64,000 nucleotides of DNA from Volvariella volvacea V23 (lineage: Eukaryota > Basidiomycota > Agaricomycetes > Agaricales > Pluteaceae), in contig KB722742.1 in NCBI GenBank assembly GCA_000349905.1, positions 487,778 to 551,777 of the forward strand. The letters are read 5' to 3'. The notes beneath the pieces are model-generated. The model searched no databases. It was not told where the DNA came from and saw only the letters and a program-made list of their open reading frames with translations. This document shows positions 32,354 through 44,757 of this stretch, piece after piece. Position 1 is the stretch's first letter, and every line of letters begins with the position of its first letter. The position numbers and the translations under genes are program-made.

Positions 32354-34064
32354 ATGTACAGGTTCACTCAATCCTCACTTCGCCACGGCCGACTACTTTC
32401 GAACCAACTTCGCCGACGGGCACTGACGACGTCGACGCCTCAACATGGTGTTATGGTGACAACCCTTCCAAACAAAATCCGTGTCGCTACAGATAGCACA
32501 CCTGGGCATTTCTCTTCTGTGGGGCTATACATTGATGCTGGTTCTCGCTACGAAGCGCCAACAACATCAGGTACAAGCCACTTCCTGGATAGGATGGCTT
32601 TTAAGGTATGGATGCTCTCCAAAGGCTTCCTGATGCGAGTAATTAACGCCTAGTTCCCCAGTCCACATTATCCAGAACAGACGCAGAAATGTCGTCAGCT
32701 ATCCATTCACTCGGCGGCCAGATTATGTGCTCCTCCTCCCGCGAGTCCATTATGTACCAGTCCTCTCACTTCCACAAGTCCACACCTGAAGCCCTGGCGC
32801 TAATATCCGACACAGTTCTTAACCCTGCATTCCTTCAGGAGGAGATAGAAGCACAGCGAGATGCAGCGTACTACGAACTCCGGGAAGTGACGTCAAAACC
32901 AGATATGATTTTGCCTGAGATCCTGCATGGTGTTGCATACGGTGAAAGAGGCCTAGGTAACCCGCTGTTATGTCCAGAGGAGCGCATAGACGTCATGAAT
33001 GCTGGTTCGCTTCGTGCAGCTATGGAGGAATGGTACCGCCCTGAAAGGATGGTTGTCGCCGGTGCTGGTATGCATCACGGAGAGCTTGTCGAACTAGTGG
33101 ACAAATATTTCTCCTCACTGAAATCACCTTCTGCCAACGCTACATCCCCTTCACTAACAAGGCCTAATGGTGTACCTCCTCAATTCCTGGGAACGCCTTC
33201 TCCTGCAGTTGCAAAACCTCTTACCCGTGCTGCTTCTTACCTCTTCCCACAATCCGCTATCCGTGGTCTTAGTCCAACATCTACCTACACTGGAGGCCAT
33301 AAGTTTATTCATAATCCTGACGTTGAGTTTAATCACCTATATGTCGCTTATGAGGGCGTTGGCATACACGATAACGACGTCTACACTCTTGCCGTGATGC
33401 AAGTCCTCCTTGGCGGAGGTGGTAGTTTCTCTGCAGGTATGTTGTGTCCATTTTACGCAGTCATTGCCTCATCATATATTTGCAAAGGTGGTCCCGGAAA
33501 GGGGATGTATTCACGGCTATACACGCACATTCTTAATCACTTCCCACAGGTGGATCACTGTGCTTCATTCCACCACATCTACACCGACTCTTCTTTGTTC
33601 GGTCTCTTTGCTTCCTTTGTTCCTGCGTCCTCTGGTATTCGAGGCGGTAACACGCCCAACCAGATACTGCCTCACCTCGTACATCAACTCAGCCTATTAT
33701 TGTACACGCCTATTCCTGCGGAAGAACTCGATCGCGCGCGTAATCAACTCAAGTCTAGCCTGATGATGGCACTTGAGAGTCGTGCTGTGGAGGTCGAGGA
33801 CTTGGGTCGACAGGTTCGTTTGATATCACCGTTATGCAAAGTAGTGCTGAGAAATTATTACAGGTGCTTGTCCACAACCGCAAGGTCCCGATCATCGAGA
33901 TGACAGAGAAGATTGATCAGGTTACATCATCTGACATTCGTCGTGTTGCGCAACGGATATTTGGGCCCCAGTCTGGGAACAAGCCAACAATAGTTTGCAT
34001 GGGTCACGAAGAGACGGGTGATTGGAAGGGTGTTTTTGAGACGTACGGAGTTGCAAGCGGCTAG
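32354..34064 (+). CDS. MAS2: Mitochondrial processing peptidase alpha subunit
   Basis: MPP-alpha is the substrate-recognition subunit that, with MPP-beta, removes presequences in the matrix. The ATG at 32354 begins MYRFTQSSLRHGRLLSNQLR, a presequence. VGLYIDAGSRYE and GTSHFLDRMAFKST follow; alpha subunits lack the full zinc motif of beta. Then come IMCSSSRESIMYQSSHF, EILHGVAYGERGLGNPL, MVVAGAGMHHGELVELVDKY and HLYVAYEGVGIHDNDVY. The Gly-rich substrate loop reads LLGGGGSFSA / GGPGKGMYSRLY across an intron. It ends with RRVAQRIFGPQSGNKP and the stop at 34064. Four exons are seen, near-normal length. The glycine loop confirms alpha over beta. Confidence 0.95.
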
Positions 34065-34174
34065 ATGAGGTGCATTCAGTATACATAGATGATTTCCCTA
34101 ATTTGCAATACAGGTTAACCTAATGCTACACTACTCAGACTGATAACGCACAACAGAAAGAGGCTGGCTGGAAA

Positions 34175-37100
34175 TTAAGTCTTAATCTTCATCCATTTGG
34201 AGTCTCGTCTTGTGGCTAAGTATATTTCAGCCCCTTCTTCAGTACCCATCCAGGCCTTTTGCTGGGTTGGCACCAAGTTCGTGATCTGAGAGCTCCTGTT
34301 AGCTGACATCCAACTACTGTAACAATCTGTCTCACAAGATAGCGTTTTCCTATTTCGAATAAGCTTGGTCCTTCCTCTCCTAGTTGCAGCCCCATGACAT
34401 CCCATACAGTGAGTTGTGCGCGCCGATTTTTAGGCCGTCGGCGTGTCTGTGCATCCTCCACCACTATCACTCTAAAACTCCGTACGTTTCTCGGAGGGCA
34501 TAGGGTCTAGCATTATGTTATGATCAACAATTAGAGGAGTGTAGGGAAAATGAGCACCTTCAACTCTAATTCAATTTCCTCGTGACTTCGTTCCCTCTCC
34601 ATCTCAAGTCTCTTACGCGCTTGAATGGCAAGCCATCGAGCATCTTTGGGAGAAATCTTAGTCAAGAGTGCATTCGTCGCGGAAGGCTCTTCCAAGTCGT
34701 CATACATGCCATCAATCCGATCAGGAGGAAACTCTACTGTCATCAACATCAACCACGAGCCAGGGAAGCGGGGAATACACACCATCAGGACGCGGGCGGA
34801 ATGTCGAACCAGCACGTCGTTCGAGACGATCTATGGATTTTTCAATGTGCATCCATTTCTTTTCAAGGACATTTCGAATGTCTGCGAAGTGACGCTCCCG
34901 CCGTTTCTATCAAATTGTCAGTCAGATAAGAATGCCGATGTGATACTGACACGTACTTGCCACTCTGCATTTTGCTGGGCTTCTTCGGCCTCATTTCTTG
35001 GGCCTTCGTTTCGTCGTCTACCATCAGGATCTTCGACAAGCTCAAGGAACGCAACTGGATGGACCTCGAATTGTATCAATGTGTGAACAACATGCGAGGT
35101 AGGGTCGTGATTACCTGCACAATTATTGCATCTATTGCAGCCACGGCACCACCATCGGGAGTCAGACTATGTAAGGTTGAGATACAAGCTCCTGAGTTGA
35201 AACCCAATTTCGCGTGCCACGGTGCCAAGTGCGAGGAATTACCAAACAAGATCAATTTAGTGGAGTTGTAGGCCTCAAGAACTTCGGATGGGTCTTTTCT
35301 TTCTGACGACAACTTGAGTATTTCCGCTTAATATCTATCTCACACCAGGAAAACATGATGCTCACTCTGGTTCCTGCTACACTGATCTTCCTGCCAACCT
35401 GGATGATGTCTCGTTTGATCGCCCTGGTCAAGGGACCATCTACTTGGGCACGTAACCGGTACCACCCATCCGTTACTTCCAGTTCAACATGGCTTGGTAT
35501 TGGATCCCCATCATCAGTCAGCTCAGGTTGTGTCCATGTGATTTTGGAGACGCTTAGAGTCATGGGACAGCCCGCAGGAGCATCTTGCGTCGTGACAAGG
35601 CGAAGGGCTGGCCGTATCCCACAGTTCAACTCACGTTCATAACTGTGGATCGATGAGTTTACTGATTATTCAATATATATGACAATAACACACCGATATA
35701 GCAATTGGCGGATGACCTCTGACCAGCACCACCGCTTTTTGGTAGGCTCTCTTTCGCTCATGGGGTCAAGCAGCACTAGGCCAGCTAGTTTCCAGAGTAT
35801 GAGACTCCAGTGGTTGTCCACCCAAGCTTTGGTTGCAAGATTACAACCTAAGCTCAGTAGGTGATCCAGCGCAGCTGAAGCTCCGAGCAGGGTATTCGCT
35901 GTCGCACTTGGTGTCACAGAAGAGGTATGAAATGAATAGTAGATGGCCATTTCTGGTGTCATCTGCCTTAGTTCTACATAATTGCTGGGGTAGTTATTTT
36001 ACTATGCAAAGTGATCGGTCAGAACTAAAGATAGCTTACATTCCAAGGCCTTCTAACTGTTCGTCGGTGTACTGCTGTGGATATAAATCAGACTGCGCCA
36101 AGGGGACGCGTGGCCGTGTTGATGCTGAAGTAGGAGGTAAGCATACACATTGGTCCAAGTTCTTCTGAGCTTACTCATAGTAAAGAATGTCTTCTGTTTA
36201 GCCTTCCGGGGCGATCGATCTCGGTGTGCGGTACTCAGAGGGATTAAGTTGTCCTTTTTCAACGACGATCTAAGGCTCTCGTGCCCAGGCTCGCCAGGCT
36301 TCATACCGTTTTTAAAGGGTGTTATGAAGGATGCAGATGCTCCTCGTTTGCCGGAAACAAAGGGTGTCCGTGGTGTTACACCAAGAGACTTGACAGGAGT
36401 AAACGGGCGTGGGGCATTCTGCATGGGTGGTTTGACCCCTTGGGCTGGATTTATGAGAGCACTATGTTGGGAAGAGGAATAAAGTATAGATGAAGCAGCA
36501 CTAAACGCCGAGGCAGTTGGGGCATTGTTACGTGGGGTCTCCATGCGTACTTGAGAGAGTGTAGTGCGCGAAGGAGGTACAAAAGGCTTTCCTTTCCCCT
36601 TTATCATTGCAGCAGGCGACTGCGATAGGCCCGGACCCTCAACTTGTGACGCACGAGTATTAGGCAGGGGAGTGGTAGGGTTCATGATGGAGGTGGTATT
36701 GGTCACACGGTGAAATGTTGGATTGGACTCGTTATTGGTTATTTCCTCTAGACGATCTGCGATAGGAGAGTGAGGGCCTTTACGATGAGTAGGTTCTCCT
36801 GGCTGAGTGGTGGAGGGAGGGTCATCCGACCATATGTCCTCCATCATTTTTTTTGCTTTCAGTAAGGCAGCATGTGAAGGGGCTAACAAGCCTTTCTTGG
36901 ATGCCGTTTGAAAGCCGGCGCTAATACTAATACCTGCTGAAGCGCTGCTCAGATTGACTGATCCAACAGGTTGAAATGCCACAGCAAGATCCTGGGAAGC
37001 GGGTTTGAACCAAGCATTGTAGTCAACCTCTGGAGGGGCGTCAGGAGATGGGGATCGTTCTATATTTGTGTCCACGAGTGAAGCAGAAGTAAATGCAGCT

Positions 37101-37402
37101 GACGCAGTTTGAAAGTGTGGTTGCTTAGGAGGGGCTTTCACAATGAATGGGTTGTCGTCGTCTACGTCTATATTCCGGTGACGCGCAGTGGGTATCATGG
37201 GCCCGTGTTTTGATAAGGAGGGCTGAGATAGACGAGCTTCTATTTCGTCAAATGCATTTAGATCCTCCTGGCTCAGGGCGAGGTATTGGTCATCATAGGT
37301 AGGTGAAGAGAGGCGAGCACGCTTGCGACTGGGTGAAGATGACGGGGAGTGTTCTGGGAGGGTGGTTAGGAGAAACTGGGGGACTGGGGGAAGACGTACC
37401 AT
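34175..37402 (-). CDS. BRCA2/Brh2-type recombination mediator
   Basis: The predicted role is to load Rad51 onto single-stranded DNA for homologous recombination. The first exon (37402-36180) is disordered and holds two FxTA motifs: HFQTASAAF near residue 97 and GFQTASKKGLLAPS / ALLKAKKMMEDI near residue 164. The second matches a BRC repeat. The helical domain follows: YTDEQLEGLGM, MTPEMAIYYSFHT, WVDNHWSLILWKLAG, and then RWCWSEVIRQLLYRYERE. OB fold 1 has MTLSVSKITW, LTDGWYRLRAQVDGPLTRAI and KISVAGTRV. Later exons supply SEVLEAYNSTKLILFGNSS, a charged helix (SPKDARWLAIQARKRLE) and OB fold 3 with QLTVWDVMGL and NLVPTQQKAWMG, ending at 34175. About ten exons are needed. Central exon borders are approximate. 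Confidence 0.9.
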
Positions 37403-37836
37403 GGGGGCGCATAGGGTGCAGACTGGGGATTGCCCAGCGGTTCAAGCGCGGTAGTGTTCGTCGCGTCTGTCACACTGCGCGTCACGCGTAACGCCCGGAC
37501 TCTTCTGCCACCCAACACCAAGCTGTCATCGTAGCCACAGGCCTAAATGCGGATATTACGCCGATGCATTAGCACCCAGTGTACATGCATCCCACTGCCT
37601 GCCGCTTGTGTAGTACTTGGTAGTTTAGTTCGATTGTCCGTAGAGATGCAAATACAATTTTGCTGAGCAAAATTAAGCAGGGCAAAATGCTCGAGCAGGG
37701 GACGACATAAATTGCTTGTGAAGGAACTGCTTACGTTACGGAGACTTGATCAAACTTGGTTTGAGTAGTGGCATCCTATCATCGTCCTCAGTGCAGAACC
37801 CTGCATCTTTCTCCTTCCGCTCGCATTCTCCCCAAC
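37403..37836. promoter_or_regulatory. Divergent promoter of the BRCA2 homologue and the taxilin-like gene
   Basis: The intergenic region is 434 bp. An ACGCGT box at 37484-37489, about 82 bp upstream of the BRCA2-like start, matches the MluI cell-cycle box bound by MBF in fungi. Near the taxilin start a CT-rich stretch (37805-37830) is typical of fungal transcription starts. No reading frame of interest was seen. Confidence 0.45.
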
Positions 37837-39885
37837 ATGACTGATGGTGCCGCAAAAGTCCTCTCAAATTCTTCCTCCAGACCTCAACGCCCCGCTCCGG
37901 GTCCTGCCCCGCCAGCACCAAGTACCGCTCCTCCCGCCCCGCCAGCCCATGCATCATCGACCAAGCCCAGTTCCACCACATCCTCCTCCGTGAATGGCGC
38001 TAAATCTAAACGTCGTAATGATACCATGGACCCGGCTGCTATGTATGAGAGCCTCAAGAATAGAATCGCCGCTTTGGAAGAGGAAGAAGTCCTCGAGGAA
38101 GAAGAAGAACGAAGATTTGGTATGCGAATCCCTTGCAACCTTCGACTCCTCTGCCACAGAATTGACACCACATAAGCGGAGGAGGCCCATAAATCAGTCA
38201 AGGGAATGTCGGAAACTGCAATACACGCCAAATATATAGAATTGGTACCAGCAGTCCCTTTCAGCCATCTTCTTTGGCGATTCACTCTGGCTCGTCAGTT
38301 CGCAGAATTCAAACGATTGGAGAGAGACCATGCGAAAGAGAAACAGAAACTTGTCAAGGACAAGGATGCGGGTATGCACACCACCCAGACCGTCCCTCTG
38401 GTACCCAGAATCTCATTGCAATTTCGTGCAAGCAAAAAGCCAGTTGACCAAGGCGAACCAAACTAAAGTCAAAATGGAAAACCTCGCCAGAGAATTGCAA
38501 AAGGTATGCGTTTGCTGTCGCATCGGACCGACAGGCAAAGTGACAACCCGTGTAGGACAATAAGCGGTTGCGAGTAAAGTCACCCTTTGTTTCCTAACTG
38601 TAACAACGGCGTTGACCGGAGCACGATAGGAGGACGGAAAACGTCTCGCCCAAAGTGTAGAAGATGCCCAGGACGAGGTTCTGCTTACATTCCCATTCCA
38701 TTGCTAGTCGCTTCTTCTTACATCTCCAATGACAGCTCGGTCAGATGAAACTGGACCTCTCTAGGCGGGCAGATCGAGCAAGAATGCAAGATTTACGGTA
38801 CCGCGAAATGCCAGAAATTGTCATCAAGGTCGTATGTCGATATCGTGCCGAACTCTACTTCAAAATATCACGCAAAGCCAAGCTATCGCGACTATTTACC
38901 ACTTGGACGGAGAGGATGGATAGAGGAGAAGTAAAATGGCTTAATGGAGAGAGCAAGTTAAATCCCAACGAGGTGCAACTTACTAGTTCAAGTGGGCATA
39001 CAAAGACAGATTCCGCCAATGCCTCACCACCCAATACAGCGATGCAATTCATCTTTACCCATAACGGACGGAGAATCGAACCAGATCAAACCTCAGAAGA
39101 GTGTGGGATTGAGGATGGAGACGAGATTTTGGCTGTAGAATTCCTGGACCTAACTGGTCCAGATGAGGTGAGTACGAGTCAGCCATAGCGATAGTACGAA
39201 GAGACGATTCAGGATCACAGGATGAAAGGGTCCAGCAAATCCGGCCCAAATTAAAGAAGCATTGGACCGACAACCCCCAAGAGTAAGCTATTAAGTTCAT
39301 TCGACATTGTCACTAACGATACGCCTCAGAGCTAAAAAGACCTTGGAAGAACTGTTTGATGGGGTGTATGTGCCTCTTTTATAACGCACAGCTTGATGAA
39401 TGACCTAAATAAGGACCCGCGAGCGTCTCAAAGACGTCCTCCGCCAGTATGAACTTCGAGAACGCCATTTTGAATGCGTCATTCGATCAAAAGAACTTGA
39501 AGTCCTGCTTTCTCGTGCACGAGCGGCAGAACAGAAGCAGCTCGCGGAAGGAGAGAAAGCTCGGGCAGACAAACAGGAAGAAGAGGTACTCTCGCCTATA
39601 TAATCGTCCTCTTCGGCTCTCAACCATCACCTCGTAGATACAACAGCTTCGCAAAGACCTAGAAGAGGCACAGAACAACCAGACGATGATATTGGACAAA
39701 CTGATAGCATATTGCAAAGAGGTGTGCACATCAAACCTAAACACATTTTTTATTGACACTGATTCCAGATACAAAAGCCGAATGAAAGGACACTCAAGCT
39801 TTTTGCATCGCTACGGGAAGAACTGGAACGAAAAGGCGGGGTTCGAGGTGCTAAAAAGCAGAATTCTGAACTTGCTGTCAGTTGA
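37837..39885 (+). CDS. Taxilin-like coiled-coil protein with an embedded SUMO-like domain
   Basis: The start MTDGAAKVLSNSSS is followed by a Pro/Ala/Ser-rich region. Taxilin coiled coil comes next: YESLKNRIAALEEEE, FAEFKRLERDHAKEK and VKMENLARELQKDNKRLRE. An exon SVEDAQDE splices in phase to LGQMKLDLSRRADRARMQ. That frame runs straight into EIVIKVVCRYRAELYFKIS and, about 45 residues on, MQFIFTHNGRRIEPDQTSEE with IEDGDEILAVEFLDLTG, a ubiquitin/SUMO-like fold of the Rad60-SLD kind. Further exons in phase give RVQQIRPKLKKHWTDNPQEA and KKTLEELFDGVTRERLKDV. Taxilin's second half then appears: LRQYELRERHFECVIRSKEL, ending NSELAVS at 39885. Taxilins bind syntaxins in vesicle traffic. The SUMO-like insert is odd. 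Two fused or nested genes is the alternative. Confidence 0.8.
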
Positions 39886-40024
39886 TACATGCACCCTTCT
39901 GTTGCGGATTGCCCATCCATGCATATGTGATCCGTCAAAGGCACACCTTGAGTTTGATTCCGATTATCATCTAATGCTAACGTATAATGAGTCCATGGTT
40001 GAAGCGTTACAAATGTTTTCCGCT

Positions 40025-41554
40025 TCAAAGCAAAGCGTCCAACTCCTCCACACTCTCAACGTAACCTGACTTTGTAAAAGTCTTGCCCTTGACCGACTCT
40101 AAACTCTCCCCTGCGTAACTGACCAAAGGTGACAGCTCTATTTCTACGCCTTCTTTCACCTTAGCTCCGGCTTGCTCCAAGAAACGCCGGTGTTGCGATA
40201 AGAGATCGTGACGACTGGTCTCGGGATCATCTGATCCCGTTCCGGGGGCGTTCTTCAATGGACTGAAATCGTCCTCTCGCTTGACTTCCAGAACGGCAAA
40301 GCGTTCGGTGAAGGGGAAGACATCAAATACGAACATCTCGAGTTTCATACCGTTCGGTTTGGTGGGTTTTACGAACTCTCCGGTTGCGATGTCAGTATGG
40401 GGGATTTTCTTGCGTGCGATATGGTAGGCAAGTTCCTCTTCGAATGCCTCCACCTGGTTCAAGAATGCGGTGGTGTAGAAGTGATTGGCGATGTTACCGG
40501 CTCTGAATGCCAACTCCCCCGTCTCAGGGTCCCTTCGCTCTGCCTGCTCCTGCGAAATCTCGGAATACTCAACAACACTGAACTTGTTGCCCCGGCGAGC
40601 AACTACGCCAACTGATTCGGTCGGGTGCGACTTTGGCACAACTTTAGCCGCGCAGTCTGCTTGTTTGTGAATGCTGTATCCGATGAAGACGGGGTCCGCG
40701 ACGCGCACAAGGCAGTTGTCGACACAGTATGCATGAACATAAAGGATCTTGCGGCGGGCTAAGTCTTTGAGAACGGTGTTGTCGCTGCCAGGAGCCAAGG
40801 GACTGCGTGTGGCAGCATAGAGTCCACCATTGCCATCAGGGGCAACGGCAACGCGGGACTTGGATTCCAAAAGAACCTTTCCATCGTTGGTAAGACAAGG
40901 CAGGGTACCTGTCGATGAGGTCAGGTTAGAGTGATTATCTCTCCATTAGGATCAATGCGAACCTTGCTCAAAGAGTATGACATTGGCAGAATCTAAACCA
41001 AAGTAGTTGTTGGTCTTGAAGAATGATTCTGTCTCTGCACGGGTTGGACCACTGGTCATAACATACCAAGGGATGATCACGGAGCCCGCTGGCTTGTTGA
41101 ACTCGTGCTCGGCATTTTTCTGCAAACGAGCGATGCGTTCGGCTTGGTATTGGAACAAAGACTTGTGCGACGGCAATCCAATATCGTAGCAACCCTTCGG
41201 TGCGCTACTCCCTAGACGTGTTCCCTGTCCACCCGCCATCAACAAGACACCGACTTCTCCACGTGAAATCGCGGACAACCCGATCCGCCTCCATTCCTCA
41301 TCTTGCTTCGGGTTGCCAACAGCTTCTGAAGCACCCTTGGGCAAAGGAGTGATGGAATTATGGCCGCCCGGAATAGCGGCTTCGGCTTCCCCACCTATGG
41401 CCTTTTTGAAGATGTGGTTGACGCGGTCAATATCAAGGGCATCGAGTTGGGCGATGAGTGAAGCTCGCTCGGAATCCGAAAGCTGGGGCCAAAAATGGAG
41501 GAGGTGGTCCTGTCCAGCGGCCTGGTATTTGGAACGAATGGTATCGATGGACAT
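40025..41554 (-). CDS. UAP1: UDP-N-acetylglucosamine pyrophosphorylase
   Basis: UAP1 makes UDP-GlcNAc from GlcNAc-1-phosphate and UTP in the cytosol, the precursor for chitin, N-glycans and GPI anchors. Two exons are joined near 40880-40960. MSIDTIRSKYQAAGQDHLL is the start. The nucleotide-binding signature is VLLMAGGQGTRLGSSAPKG, then CYDIGLPSHKSLFQYQAERI. PWYVMTSGPTRAETESFF and NYFGLDSANVILFEQG complete exon 1. Exon 2 starts LPCLTNDGKVLLESKSRVAV and has APDGNGGLYAA, DNCLVRVADPVFIGY, KPNGMKLEMFVFDVFPF and ending VESVEELDALL. Length is about 490 residues, full for the family. It faces tail-to-tail with the taxilin-like gene, 140 bp away. Confidence 0.97.
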
Positions 41555-42632
41555 GATATGAATGAAAGAGGTTGAGCGCCGGGAGGGCGTAAGAGATATG
41601 CACTTAAAAGCGGCCTGTGTCAGGTTCGGTAGTTGCCGTCAGGGGCTAATGGTAATATGCAACGTTTGGGGTCTGCGGTGACCCAATCACCTGTGCAACC
41701 CATCAGTCCTATTCCCTCTCGCTTGCGTGCAGTGCCCCAGCTATTTCCGTGTCCCTAGCTACCTGATCACGCTCGCAGACACGTTCGCACCCCAGGCTGT
41801 TTAGCTTTGGGCGGTGCATCAGTTTGGGGATGCAGTGCGGGTGATCTCTTGCATCTCGGTGTTTCAAAGTACGGCAGGTGCAGGTAATCGACAAAAGGTT
41901 TACGCAAACACGACGACTCAGTATTACTTATGCACACGTACATAGCCGTACAAGGCCCAAACCAGGATTGATTCATACTGGTGTCCCTGGGCAACTGCTG
42001 AAGCATCCTTGGTTTTGGTCATGCTGGGTCCACCCAGGCTTGGCCTCATCCATGACAAAACCAACTCCGACGATCGCCACGAGGCCTCTCCACACTTTTC
42101 CTTGGGCACGAACATAACAGGAAGGTGCTGCAGCCTGCTTACAACTAGGATCAGAGGACTCGTGAATTGCCATTTTGGCCAACCACATATGACCCCGCAC
42201 TGTGCCTCTTGCTTCCGCCTCGAGCCGTCTTTTTCTGTCAATGTTTAGCGATCCGAAGTGCTGGGCCGTCTCTGGTTGTCAGATGGATTATAGTTCTTGG
42301 GCCGTTTTTCATGGTCAAGCGACCTCTCACATCCGCATGTTCCGTCAAGCCAAAAACCCAGTTCCACATGTTTTCTCGGTGCATATTCTCGCTGGCAACA
42401 TTGCATCACCAATCAGCTTCATGGACCCGGCGCCTTTTATGGTTTTGCATATGTGCCTTCAGCCACGACTTCGGCCCACGTGAATGGATGCAACGCGTTT
42501 ACACTGACAACCATTAGGTCTTCAGCTTCCTTACCGAAGAACTCGATCAAAGATGCTTACCCGCACCGATACTTAAAGCCTTGACCCATACTTCTCCTGT
42601 CCACCTTGCTTCCTGGTCCACAACCCTCCCTA
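41555..42632. other. 1.08-kb intergenic region between UAP1 and the exo-glucanase
   Basis: This is the longest gene-free stretch in the window. Several overlapping open frames of 60-116 codons exist on both strands, but none shows a signal, domain or consistent splice pattern. A CACGTG hexamer occurs near 42478. Most likely it is a regulatory region for both divergent genes; a small unrecognised gene or non-coding RNA cannot be excluded. Confidence 0.5.
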
Positions 42633-44391
<1,759 letters not shown>

Positions 44392-44581
44392 CGTGATACA
44401 TATGTTGTTCATTGATCTTCCTGCAGTTGTGGGCAAATGCTCTTTTTTGATCGCTTCTCGTTCTAGTTTCGATACGCTTGTCTTGTATCCCAATGAATAT
44501 ATGAAATTTGTTATGATCCAAAAAGGAGCATAAGAAATTGTAGGACTTCGTTGGTTTTAGTTGATTCTCAAAAAGCAAGTT

Positions 44582-44663
44582 TGACCCCTATGCGAGTTGA
44601 ACGCATGACCTTGAGGACGTACCATCACTGGAATCTCACGCTCTACCACTGAGCTAAGAGGTC
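44582..44663 (-). tRNA. tRNA-Trp (CCA) with a 10-nt intron
   Basis: The 82-nt gene folds with acceptor GACCTCT/AGGGGTC, D arm GCTC-AGTGGTA-GAGC, and T arm ATGCG-TTCAACT-CGCAT. The anticodon arm is TGAGA-TTCCAG, a short insert TGATGGTACG, then T-CCTCA. Removing the 10 nt leaves 72 nt with anticodon CCA. The insert contains TGG, complementary to the anticodon, as in eukaryotic tRNA introns. The closing pair of the anticodon stem is an A-C mismatch. A T5 terminator corresponds to the A run at 44570-44574. Confidence 0.8.
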
Positions 44664-44757
44664 TCATCATTGAAGTCAGAAGGTCCAATCAATATCTTCT
44701 AAGAAATTGAGTGCCGAAGTCCAAGTTAAATACGATTCCCAACTCTATAAAGATCTA

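Noticed and set aside
41709..42584. Cluster of overlapping frames of 60-116 codons between UAP1 and the exo-glucanase
   Set aside because: No frame dominates, none has recognisable domains, signal peptides or splice continuity; best read as regulatory DNA.
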